Source of the DNA: Corythoichthys intestinalis
Lineage: Eukaryota > Chordata > Actinopteri > Syngnathiformes > Syngnathidae
Length of the DNA: 64,000 nt
Reading direction: 5' to 3'
NCBI RefSeq assembly: GCF_030265065.1
Contig: NC_080410.1
Location: forward strand, 19,729,898 to 19,793,897
In this document: positions 24,401-45,574 of the stretch, in pieces
Layout: the number at the start of each line of letters is the position of its first letter
Numbering within the stretch: the stretch's first letter is position 1
Position numbers and translations under genes: made by a program
The notes under the pieces: model-generated
The model's database searches: none
What the model was told of the DNA's origin: nothing
What the model saw: the letters and a program-made list of their open reading frames with translations, nothing else

Positions 24401-27400
24401 GCGATTTCATCCACTGCCATTGAATCAATAATATATGAAAATATTTCGATTGTGGTGACCCTCAGCCATTTCTTCATATGCATATGGATGCGGTATTTCC
24501 AAATTGTGTTTTTTTAGGGGTTTTGATGAGTAATGCCACTCTAGCGCCATTGTTGCTTTGGTTCAAAAATGTGGAAAACAGAAGTTGCGCGGTAAAGCGG
24601 AAGTATGTTAGAAACTCGTCTATAAACGTTCTTTCTGTATGACTAACTACACACTATATACTCTGTGAACACAAAACCTACCTGGGCTAGCAATGAATGA
24701 GTTGAGACTAAATTTTAAAGTAACACTCAGTGGAAAAGAAAGAAGCCATCAATGAATTAATTTGGCTGTTGAAGTGATGACGAGCTGCACTGCCATCTAC
24801 TCAATGATGAAAAAGCAGACACTCACAATGTAGACGGGATGACCTCAGTGGTATCTTCTTCCATCTCAGTCTCCATTGCTGTGAGCTCGTCCTCCTGTTT
24901 CCTCAGTTTGTCCAACTCGCGCTGCAGAAGCCTGGGGTATAGGTTAAGGACACTAGTATTGCAATGCTGGTCAGATAACGGTTTCTAATGATAGCTTGTA
25001 GAGGTGGTGCGAAATTAGGCGGCAGAGGTTCCTTCAAAATATTAAAATGCAACAGTTGTGCGTAAAAGTATACTCTAATTCTGAGTCCAACGTCTCATTC
25101 TTGATCTTGCACTGCGTCAGCTCCTCTTGCAGGCTCTCCAGTTCATTCAGATTCTTTTTTGCCTCCAGGTCAACAAGATTCTTTGCCAGACACTCTTCTT
25201 GCTCAGCCATATCTGAGTGTTGAAATATAATGAAGATAAAAGTTGTTTACAGTAAGGTCTGATTAATACATTTGGAAAGCAAAATGGATGCATGGAAACT
25301 ACAGTCTGATTAACCAAAGATATTTGGTCTATAAACAGGTTGGGGTGTGTAAAGGTACAGATTGGAGATTTGACACTAAACGCGTTAGACCAGGGGTCGG
25401 GAAACTTTTTGGCTGAGAGCCATGAACACCACATATTTTCAAAACGTAAATCTGTGAGAGCCATACAATATGCTTACAACTAAAAATACAAGTAATGTGT
25501 GCATTTTATGTAATTTCAACACTTTTAAAGTACAATAATTCTCTGAATTCTTTTATAATAACATTGTTATGCTGTTGCGAATCAGTGATGAGTATTTCTT
25601 ACCATTAATTCGACTTCTGGTGCTGCATGGTTTTGCTGATGGCTTTGTAGTCTGGTTGATACTTGGTGGGGTTAAGCTTCATGCAGGCGTTGAGAAACTT
25701 ATGCACTGAGCACCATCAATGCACACCGAAACAAGTTTATCCATCGGTAGATTTTTTTCTTTAGCGAACTCAGTGAAGGACTTGGATAAATTCTCCCCTC
25801 TTGTTGTTCCTTTCATAGTCAAATCTTTGCAATCATGCTGAACTGGAATAAATAGCTTACATCTGTTGACTCATCCAAAGCGAGATAAAAAACGGCGCCT
25901 CATTTATGTCCTGCTGAAAAGTACGATATTCCTCGTCTTTTTTTCTTTTTGCCATCTTCTCAAAAGGGTTTCTAAAATCTAGGGCTTTCAAATTATTAAA
26001 ATTTTTCGAGTTAATCACAGCTTACAAATTAATTAATCGTAATTAATCGCAATTCAAACCATTTATAAAATATGCCCTATTTTTCTGTACATTTTTGTTG
26101 GAATGGAAAGATAAGACACAAGATGGACATATACATTCAACATACTGTACATAAGTACTGTATTTGTTTATTATAACAATAAATCAGCAAGATGGCATTA
26201 ACATTAACATTCTGTTAAAGCGATCAATTGGATAGAAAGACTTGTAGTTCTTAAAAGATAAATGTTAGTCCAATTTATAGAAATTTTATATTAAAACCCT
26301 TCTTAATGTTTTCGTTTTAAAATTTGTAAAATTTTCAATCAAAAAATAAACTAGTAGCTCACCATTGTTGATGTCAATAATTACACAATGCTCATTGTGC
26401 TGTAACCCATAAAATCAGTCGCACCCAACTGCCAGCAGAGGGTGACAAAACACAAAAAAAACAAGTAGCAAGTAGACATGACACTGCTGTCATTTTAATC
26501 TGTTTGAGCTGGGCATGTGCATTCATTGCGTCAAATATTTTAACGTGATTCATTAGAAAAATTAATTACCGCGCGTTAACGAGATAATTCTGACAGCCCT
26601 ACTAAAATTAGATGACAACGCGGAAAAGGAAACTGAAAACGAGGAAAGTTTACTGCCTGATCTTACCCACACATCAGCCGCCATTTTCGACAGCAAAATA
26701 TGGCAACCCCACTTGAACAGTGTCTCTGTCTCATCTGCGTTGCCTATGCGATTGATAGATAGATAGATCGCCACTAAAGCACTAAATTTTAAACTGTAGC
26801 TATTACAATAAATGTAATACAAAGCTTATTCTTGAAGTCTTATGAACAATAGATAGATAGACACAATGACATGTATGTTTGCCACTTTCTCACCAAAATT
26901 ACTGCGAACCGGCTTTCTAGTCGCCGGTTGTAGTATATGGACTAGGTGTCCCATGATCACCCCGGGCTCACGCAGCCAATAGCATGGAACTTGGGGGGAT
27001 CTAAAGTAGCACATCTAGGTTGCTATTTGATGATATCTAGTGCAAAGTACGCGAGTGTTGTCGGAGCACTAAAAAGGTTTACACCGCAAAAGTCACATAT
27101 GCTCATTACTGCACAACACCAGCGTATGACCGGTGACCGTCGCCGTTTCACGTAAAGAAGTACAACGAAACCTTTTTTTTTTTTTTTTTTTTTTTTTAAA
27201 TAATTAAAGATTTGTCTGCGAGCCAGATGCAGCCATCAAAAGAGCCAGAGCTGGCTCGCGAGCCATAGGTTCCCGACCCCTGCGTTAGATACTAAGAAAA
27301 AATAAATAGTATGATTCCTTGCCTTTTAAAATCTGTGTCACAGTCTCTCTGGTCTTCTCATGTCGATCAAAGAAAGATTCATGTGAGCTGCTCACTCGAT

Positions 27401-27482
27401 TCAGCTTCTCAAGTTGATAGCCACTAATGGCAACAAGTGCATCCAGGGTCTCCTGGAAGTCGTCCAATTGATCCTCGAACAT
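19584..27482 (-). CDS. spc24: Kinetochore protein Spc24 (Ndc80 complex)
   Basis: Spc24 pairs with Spc25 to anchor the Ndc80 complex to the inner kinetochore (CENP-C/CENP-T/Mis12) in mitosis. Coding exons in gene order: 27323-27482, 25074-25212, 24827-24931, 19769-19845, 19584-19699. The frame closes to 198 aa; human Spc24 has 197. The N-terminal two thirds is coiled coil (about 30-125, e.g. EELTQCKIKNETLDSELELL). The C-terminal globular RWD-like domain includes HVVKLYQLITKIKWD, ILKGVHYGQDLVTPINID and EIAEELWSLVSTEW, which match the human C-terminus block by block. The first intron has a GC-AG boundary (AAAAG|GCAAGG). The start ATG at 27482 follows an acceptor-like TTTCTTTCAG by 26 nt, so a non-coding 5' exon is likely. 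Introns 1 and 3 are enlarged by transposons. The gene itself is unbroken. Confidence 0.93.
19887..19975. repeat. Palindromic MITE copy 8
   Basis: GGACGGCAATGGACATCCAA and a GGGGCGAATGAACATTCGCT hairpin turn. It lies just upstream (gene sense) of spc24 exon 4, in intron 3. Confidence 0.65.
19976..20515. other. spc24 intron 3, unassigned part
   Basis: No exon or named element was recognised in this half-kilobase. TCGTATCTAGTTCTCTATTC at about 20436 and CGCATCTAGTTCTATATACA at about 20482 form a short imperfect repeat. Confidence 0.4.
20516..21495 (+). mobile_element. L1/Tx1-like LINE 3' fragment with poly(A) tail
   Basis: Broken frames give the end of an L1-type ORF2: YNKNSYRSVRSLFQNELRSI in one frame, then after a stop WSKVWTIPNMFLLTN, NRFYPANHYMKKF and CSFCGSHPETVQHLF, the zinc-knuckle-like C-terminus of fish L1 elements. 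It ends in an A run (about 21464-21495), giving the orientation. It is 5' truncated and dead, and carries a TA microsatellite. It abuts the ISL2EU-like element. Confidence 0.8.
21075..21131. repeat. (AT)n microsatellite
   Basis: An uninterrupted AT dinucleotide run of about 57 bp inside the L1 fragment. Confidence 0.95.
21651..23163 (+). CDS. THAP-domain transposase, DDE_Tnp_4 type
   Basis: Two exons, 21651-22017 and 22127-23163, join in frame across a GTAAGT donor and TTTTAG acceptor to give 467 aa. The N-terminus is a THAP zinc finger for terminal-repeat binding: FCAVRGC, then PPYTFHQKP, LYVCSYHF and LGCDRPP. The middle has a helix-turn-helix (LGDLAHRFRVCTSTVSNIIT). The C-terminal nuclease domain shows the second Asp in GDEVLADRSF and the Glu in HVEWAIQRLK. 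The first Asp, normally in an IIDC block, reads IIKCAKTSIQRA, so the catalytic triad looks incomplete. An in-frame ATG at 21573 could add 26 aa, but it lies outside the conserved THAP start. Family alternatives such as Harbinger share the DDE_Tnp_4 fold; THAP plus the opposed SWIM gene favours ISL2EU. The frame is otherwise unbroken, so it is either recent or retained. Confidence 0.85.
23356..23525. repeat. Two-copy tandem repeat in the ISL2EU-like element
   Basis: A unit of about 83 bp starting TGTGCAAAACGGGTCAATAA is followed by a diverged copy starting TGTGCAAAACAGGTCAATAA at about 23449. Both contain AATATGTCTTGATTTGCAAT. Confidence 0.85.
23668..23790. repeat. Second two-copy tandem repeat, same element
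   Basis: TTTTCCACCTGTAAACAAAC and CTTGCATTTAGGGGAATAAG each occur twice, about 60 bp apart. Confidence 0.85.
24110..24483 (-). pseudogene. SWIM zinc-finger ORF remnant of the ISL2EU-like element
   Basis: The N-terminal frame (from 24483: MKADVEPTINALYHKAKVWV) runs into a second frame carrying GEVETADCICIGGPGRSCGH followed by AAAVLWKV. This fits the SWIM pattern C-x-C-xn-C-x-H that precedes YqaJ-type nuclease domains in ISL2EU second proteins. One frameshift separates the two parts near 24235. No nuclease domain follows. It reads towards the transposase gene. Confidence 0.6.
25391..27282 (-). mobile_element. hAT transposon, reverse copy in spc24 intron 1
   Basis: Termini are CAGGGGTCGGGAAAC and GGTTCCCGACCCCTG. 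The target duplication is CGTTAGAC (25383-25390) and CGTTAGAT (27283-27290). Same family as 18074-19317: the minus strand carries the same transposase start region near 25960 and the DESTNVSR-type block near 25870. It is enlarged by a nested hAT MITE (25980-26601) and by about 200 bp near 26935-27125 that resembles the interior of the ZBED1-like hAT at 37910-39285. Dead. Confidence 0.88.
25980..26601 (-). mobile_element. hAT MITE, TAGGGCTGTCAAA family, nested
   Basis: Ends are TAGGGCTTTCAAA and CTGACAGCCCTA; the 8-bp target duplication CTAAAATC/CTAAAATT is at 25972-25979 and 26602-26609. It interrupts the transposase region of the hAT at 25391-27282, so it is younger than that insertion. Same family as 51071-52800 and 51388-52011. 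No transposase. Confidence 0.9.
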
Positions 27483-27661
27483 TTTGATGTGGTGGTATTT
27501 TGTTTCACTGAAAGAAATAATATATTATTACATTTAAAGAGTGATCAATGTGAGCAGTTAAGTTTTTATTAAAGCCAACCATTTTGCTATTGTCGTATGG
27601 TTTTTGGGTCTGTGGGACTTGTTTTCAGTAGTTTTCACTAAAAACTGACACATACACTTAA

Positions 27662-27740
27662 TTAACTCGTTGGTTGTCATTGAGGGTGCCAGACATCTAA
27701 TCCATTTGAACTGGGAGGGCTGTCAGCAAATAAACGTTTG
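27662..27740. repeat. Palindromic MITE copy 9 (half)
   Basis: TTAACTCGTTGGTTGTCATT followed by TTGAACTGGGAGGGCTGTCA. Only one arm is clear. Confidence 0.6.
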
Positions 27741-28050
27741 TTCAGTCAAATCATTTCTTGTAATGAACATTCAGGAAAATATATTCTTAATGATCACTCA
27801 CCATATATCCTCCCCACCCTAAAAATTATACAGTACTTCATTATATACCATGTAAACTTGTAAAATGTGGCATAAAATGACAAAAGGTTTCAATTTCTCA
27901 TACTATACAATGAATGGAACTTGCCAGTCTATACATAGAAAACTAATGGAGGCACCCATGAGAAAGCTCAAAACATGAAATTTGAAAAAGATGAAAGTGA
28001 TCAGTTATGAAACATCTTGCTTCAATTGTATCCTTTCATATTTTGATTTT

Positions 28051-28100
28051 AACTCATTGGCTGCCATTGATAACATTGGACGTCCAATCAAAAAGTAATA
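28051..28100. repeat. Palindromic MITE copy 10 (end fragment)
   Basis: TTTTAACTCATTGGCTGCCA followed by TTGGACGTCCAATC. One end of the family only. Confidence 0.55.
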
Positions 28101-28841
28101 CGATGCATGGTAAATTTAATCGAACTAAAAAAAAAAGGGCATGTATTAACCAACTGCTTTTAATAGGGTTTAAGTATTGAACATTAAACGATAGTACATC
28201 GCGACAATAACTTTTTTGTTCTGTTTCTGAAGAACAGTTATCCCTCTTTCATCTATTTTTACGGCAATGTGTCCACCGGTCCACACAAACACGGAATGGA
28301 GAACAAAACACCATAAACAAATATTATCGCTTATGCAAAAGTTATTTAAAACATTCGTCACATTACGGAATTATCAGCAATACGCAAATAGTAAAATCTA
28401 CACAACGAACCAGTATAGCAACGTAAACGTTTCATGTACTAATGAAAACGTTAATTTTAGAGCAATATTACCAGAGTAGTTTTTCTTCTTTTGATTCAAA
28501 TCCTGAGCCCGCGACCTTTCTTCTTTGCTGTGCAAGGGTGGATATTCAACGGCTCAGCGGACTACTGTTTTGCTACCGCCTCCTGCTGTTCGGAAGTGAG
28601 AAGGTATGTTGGTGTGAAACTTGTAAAGTTCTATTACTAATATAATAATAATAACGATGATGTTAAAAGTAGTAATACAGAAATATTAAATTAATCGACT
28701 CCTTTGAGAAATTTAGCCTTATACGCGATATGAATGGATTATAGCGTACCAAATCAAGGGTGTAAAGGAAAATTTGTATGGGTGCCTTATGTTCCTATTG
28801 TTCGGGTTTTAAGATAATAATGAAGTTGCTCAGAATATATA

Positions 28842-30428
28842 CACAGGTCCTTCTAGAAAAATTAGCATATTGTGATAAAGTTCATTATTTTCTGTAATGT
28901 ACCGATAAACATTAGACTTTTATATATTTTGGATTAATTACACACAACTGAAGTAGTTCAAGCCTTTTATTGTTTTAATATTGATTTTGGCAAAAAAAAA
29001 AAAAAAAAAAAAAAAGTCAAGAAAAGCCCAAAATCCTCATCTAAAAAAATAGCATATTTCATCCGGCCAATACAAAAAAAGTGTTTTTTAATACAGAAAA
29101 AGTCAACCTTCAATTAATTGTATCAGCTATGCACTCAATACTTGGTCGGGAATCTTTTTGCAGAAATTACTGAAGGTGTTATGGAGGCCCAGGATGCTTC
29201 GATGAGCTTAAACCCTTAAGCTCATTCACAATGTTGGGTCTGGTGTCTCTCAACTTCCTCTTCAAAATATCCCACAGATTCTCTATGGGGTTGAGGTCAG
29301 GAGAGTTGGCAGGCCAATTGAGCACAGTAATGCCATAGTCAGTAAACCATTTACCAATGGCTTTGGCACTGTGAGCAGGTGCCAGGTCGTGCTGAAAAAT
29401 GAAATCTTCATCTCCATAAAGCTTTTCAGCAGATGGAAGCATGAAGTGCTCCAAAATCTCCTGACAGCTAGCTGCGTTGACCCTGCCCTTGATAAAACAC
29501 AGTAGACCAACACCAGCAGCTGACATGGCACCCCAGACTATCACTGACTGTGAGTACTTGACACTGGACTTCAGGCGTTTTGGCATTTCCTTCTCCCCAG
29601 TCTTCCTCCAAACTCTGGCACCTTGATTTCCAAATGACATGCAAAATTTGCTTTCATCTGAAAAAAAGTACTTTGGGCCACTGAGCAACAGTCCAGTGCT
29701 GCTTCTCTGTAGCCCAGGTCAGGCACTTCTGCCGCTGTTTTAGGTTCAAAAGTGGCTTGACCTGGGGAATGCGGCACCTGTAGCCCATTTCCAGCACACG
29801 CCTGTGCACGGTGGCTCCGGATGTTTCTACTCCAGTCTCAGTCCACTGTTTCTGCAGGTCCCCCAAGGTCTGGAATCGGCCCTTCTCCACAATCTTTCTC
29901 AGGGTGCGGTCACCTCTTCTGGTTGTGCAGCGTTTCCTGCCACGTCTTTTCCTTCCCACAGACTTCCCACTGAGGTGCCTTGATACAGCACTCTAGGAAC
30001 AGCCTATTCGCTCAGAAATTTCTTTCCGTGTCTTAGCCTCTTGCTTCAGGGTGTCAATGATGGCCTTCTGGACAGCAGTCAGGTCGGCAGTCTTGCCCAT
30101 GATTGCGGTTTTGAGTAATGAACCAGGCTGGAAGTTTTAAAAGCCTCAGGAATCTTTGGCAGGTGTTTTGAGTTAATTCGGTGATTCGGATGATTAGGTT
30201 AGTAGCTTCTTTAGAGTACCTTTTCAAGATATGCTAATTGTTTGAGATAGGGATTTTTGTTTTTTCTTGACTTTTTTGCCAAAATCATCAATATTAAAAC
30301 AATAAAAGGCTTGAACTACTTCAGTTGTGTGTAATGAATCCAAAATATATGAAAGTCTAATGTTTATCAGTACATTACAGAAAATAATGAACTTTATCAC
30401 AATATGCTATTTTTTTTAGAAGGACTAG
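28842..30428 (-). mobile_element. Tc1/mariner element B, near full length
   Basis: TIRs are CACAGGTCCTTCTAGAAAAA on the left and, inverted, CTAGTCCTTCTAAAAAAAAT on the right, with TA on both sides (28840-28841, 30429-30430). The minus strand encodes a Tc1 transposase starting MGKTADLTAVQKAIIDTLKQ at about 30101. HTH part GRFQTLGDLQKQW lies in one frame (29654-29959). The catalytic part, with SDESKFCMSFGNQG, FQHDLAPAHSAK and [14 protein letters not shown], lies in another (29179-29688). At least one stop and one frameshift break it. An A run at 28990-29014 is internal. Confidence 0.9.
29179..29959 (-). pseudogene. Tc1 transposase of element B
   Basis: DDE transposase remnant with two overlapping open segments. 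All three catalytic positions are visible: D in FSDESK, D in FQHDLAPAH and E in NPIENLW (DD34E class). The N-terminal helix-turn-helix is separated by a stop after GCS. Not functional as it stands. Confidence 0.85.
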
Positions 30429-30642
30429 TATGTGATTTATTTTGCAGATTGTTCAATCAGTCCAAAGTTTCTGACTCACAAATACAGTCCTGGAATAAAA
30501 AGTAAATACTAATGACAATCAAAACATCACAAGTGTGAGTGACTGTGGAGTCCTTATTTTTCTTGGGATTTTTATTTAAAAATTTCTAAAAGCCCAAACA
30601 AAATGTCTGTATTGTACATTATCCCAAATTTTAACGAAGGTT

Positions 30643-30836
30643 AAGTCATTCGCTGCCATTGACAGTGATGGACATACAATCCATTTGGACTGGAAGGGCT
30701 GACAGCGAGCACTGTCAGTCCAAATGGATTGGACGTTTATCGCCATCAATAGCACTGAAACATGATCATTCAATGCCAGCTATACCAAGTTCAAATGAAT
30801 TTGATTTCTGTCACCATCATGGCAGCGAATGAGTTG
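30643..30836. repeat. Palindromic MITE copy 11
   Basis: GTCATTCGCTGCCATTGACA opens the copy and ATGGCAGCGAATGAGTTGCA closes it. A full-length copy of about 195 bp, probably in or just downstream of the kri1 3' UTR. Confidence 0.75.
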
Positions 30837-30906
30837 CATTAATGTAAAAAAAAAAAAAAAATGCTGACACATTTGGACCATGCCAGTCTATTAAACAGCA
30901 GCTCAG

Positions 30907-42878
<11,972 letters not shown>

Positions 42879-43110
42879 GGTTCGGTGTGGGTTTTGTGAT
42901 GTGTTTATAATCCAGAAGCTAGATGAACTAGCATCACATAGTAGAGATGCGCGTGCATAGACGTCACATATATACACTTAGATGCTTTAAGCCCAATGTG
43001 GGCCAAAGGGAACGAGCGTCGTCACTTGTCGGCCATTTTGTGTCGGAGCAGTTCGAGAAATATAACATTATAGTCATAGAAGCGTGTACTTTTTAAAAAT
43101 CAATATAAAT
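42879..43110 (-). promoter_or_regulatory. kri1: kri1 5' UTR and promoter region (inferred)
   Basis: Upstream of the kri1 ATG there is no acceptor signal, so the coding start probably lies in the first exon. The block has CpGs around 43010-43030. No TATA box is obvious, as expected for a housekeeping ribosome-biogenesis gene. The start site is not fixed. Confidence 0.35.
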
Positions 43111-44670
43111 TGCTTTATTTCCGAACGCTTTTTAGACATCTTAGTTTTTTTTTTTTTTTTTTTTTTAAATAAACGTCAAAGATGCAATAAATTCATATGT
43201 ATTTTTTTTCCCAACATCCAGCCTCAATCATAGCCACGTTGATGTGATTTGTTATAAATCAAACTGTTTGTAAATCTACCAAGAATTCAGCCAGTTGCGA
43301 GTATTTTAGTGCTTTATCACCGGCTTTGGCGGTCAGCAGGGATGAAATACGATCATAGTTATCCGATGCAAGATGGCCGCATGTTACTTTCGCCGCCGTC
43401 TCAGTTTTTGGACATCTAGCATTACATATTTGATATCGATGGAAGAGTGCGTGTGGAGGCTAAACACGTGTTTTCCGGTGTACATATCTTGATTGTCCTG
43501 TAGAGGGCGCACTAACTCTGCAGTGCTGTTTTGGAAAAGTAAGGTCAGCAGAGCATTTGCAAAAAATAAAAAGAAAGTGGATGATTTAAGATGTAATTCA
43601 AATTACATGAAAAGAAATCCTTTTTAAGATAAACAATCCTGCTGGAAAGTGGGCCTCATTGGCTTGGAATCTTGACCTTTCACTATGCAAGGTTCTAATA
43701 ATATTATTTACAGTCTATGATTTAATATTCCTCAATCGCTGATATAGAATAATGTTAGCCCTTGCTCAGGGCCACCAAGTAAAAACCACCATAAATATAT
43801 TTACAGTTCATACTATGTATAAAAAAATACATCTTAGACCATCAATGTGAAACCATCAAAATGAATCAAATACTGCAATAATTTTTATACACTTATATGC
43901 AAAGTTGCACGAACGCTGTTCAGTCTGTTTACTACAAATACTAGAATATTAGTATGCTGTGTATACACTTATTACTTTTTTTTGTTTGGTATCATTACAA
44001 AAGATTCTTTGTGAAAAATGTTAGCAAATACTAAAATTGTAATTAATCCATTTGATCAAGTATTTTTTATGCAACACACCATAGGATCTTTTTAATGTGT
44101 CTACTGTTTTCAATCATTTTGAGAGCTGGTGAACGTCAACAAAGTACAGTTGCTAGTTTGACACAAATGCTTCTCCTGTGTTTATACAAGGCAAGGCCAT
44201 GTGACGTACGTGACCATATTGGGGGTGTCGTGGCCAAACAAATGAAGAGTATCTGTTTACAGTGATTCCTTGGTACTGGTTATAATAGTGATGAATTAGG
44301 CTTGGGTGATAAAGTGTTCTTATAAAATTAATTTGAGTTTTCTTTTTTTCTTAATTATTGTAAATATACAGTACCTATGAATAGCAAAGGGGACACTTTC
44401 ACTTTATATCTGTTCTCTGCCACTGTGCCATTTTAGGAAAAAAAAACCTTTTTTTCTGGAATAATAGGTCAGTTACTCATTTATGCCTTGTGCACCCCAA
44501 TTAATGATTAATAATGTCAAGCAATCCGATGCAACATTTCTTTGAAAAAACAGATTTATGCTATCACTGCCAAAGAAAACAAACATTAGGACTAAAAGTT
44601 TGTTTTTGTTGGCATTTGTTCAAGGTATGGCATGGTTCATGATTGAATAAATTAAAAAAAAAAAAAAAAA

Positions 44671-44704
<34 letters not shown>

Positions 44705-45574
44705 CTAAACAGGCCTGTTACACTGTGGAAAAACCTGCATGCACATTGGGCTTGTTATTCCCTAGAGGCGTCACGGCACTCTTTCCCTCACACTTCATTT
44801 AGGTTATCAGCTCCATGCTTCCGTTCATGCTCGGCATTGAACTTTGCTAAGTACGATAGATTAGTCACTGAGTTGTGCACTGGCCTTGTCATTGGTATGG
44901 TTGCTATTTTTCTGGCTGTGGTTGCAAACATGACATTTTCTGACATACTATATACCCTAAGAGTATTATACTTTGAACTAACAGTTTATTGTTAAGTATG
45001 GAGTTTAACATCAATTCAACACATTCAAATGACAGTGACAATTTTAGATTATGCATGTGGACCACATATTTTGTTATTTTAAAAAAGTGTTTTTATTTCA
45101 CGTGAATGCGATCTCACAACGTGGGACGATTTGAGGATTTATTTTGGAATGTGACATCTGGATTTTCCAGGAAAAGGTTACTTGTTTAGTTTTGTGCGAA
45201 TAAAAACTGCGCTAGTCCTCCCCCACAAAAAGATCATAAAAACACATCACGTTTTGAGCCATGTCTGCATACCGCAGCTGTTAAACTGCGGAATATGCGG
45301 CAGCACATATAATACTATATATCAAACTGTCTCACGTGCAGTGACAGTATGTTGCATATGGTATTTCACAAAAATAAGAAAGCAAGGACAATAATTACAA
45401 AACGGAAAAAAGACTGTGCCTTCCAAAATGTGCTTTTGGTGTTGTGAAATGTTTGCAAAGATGTTTGTTAAAACTCACGAATGACAATCCTTTTTGGTTT
45501 TGAAAAAAAAACAACAACTTTGTTTACTGTATGAATGGGCTCATGTTTATGTTTGTTGAACAGATATATCTATA
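43111..45574. other. Gene-less stretch between kri1 and ldlr
   Basis: No exon, RNA gene or transposase recognised. Contains T and A runs (43148-43166; 44652-44702). CAAGATGGCCGC at 43370 resembles a YY1-type promoter motif but has no gene attached that I can see. Confidence 0.45.

Larger units (their letters stand above)
21497..24616 (+). mobile_element. ISL2EU-like (IS5-derived) DNA transposon
   Basis: The element has two opposed coding units: a THAP/DDE transposase on + (21651-23163) and a SWIM-type zinc-finger remnant on - (about 24110-24483). Opposed transposase and SWIM/YqaJ genes are the known layout of eukaryotic ISL2EU elements. The ends are imperfect inverted repeats: GTTTCCTAACACA near 21499 and, inverted, GTTTCTAACATAC near 24613. 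Tandem duplications lie between the two genes. Most of the YqaJ-type gene is gone. Exact ends and a target duplication were not fixed. Confidence 0.72.
27509..28841. other. spc24 upstream region
   Basis: No coding sequence. It holds two palindromic MITE pieces (27662-27740, 28051-28100). A moderately GC-rich patch at about 28500-28605 could contain the spc24 promoter or first non-coding exon, since a minus-strand donor-like CTCTG|GTAATA occurs near 28475. Confidence 0.35.
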
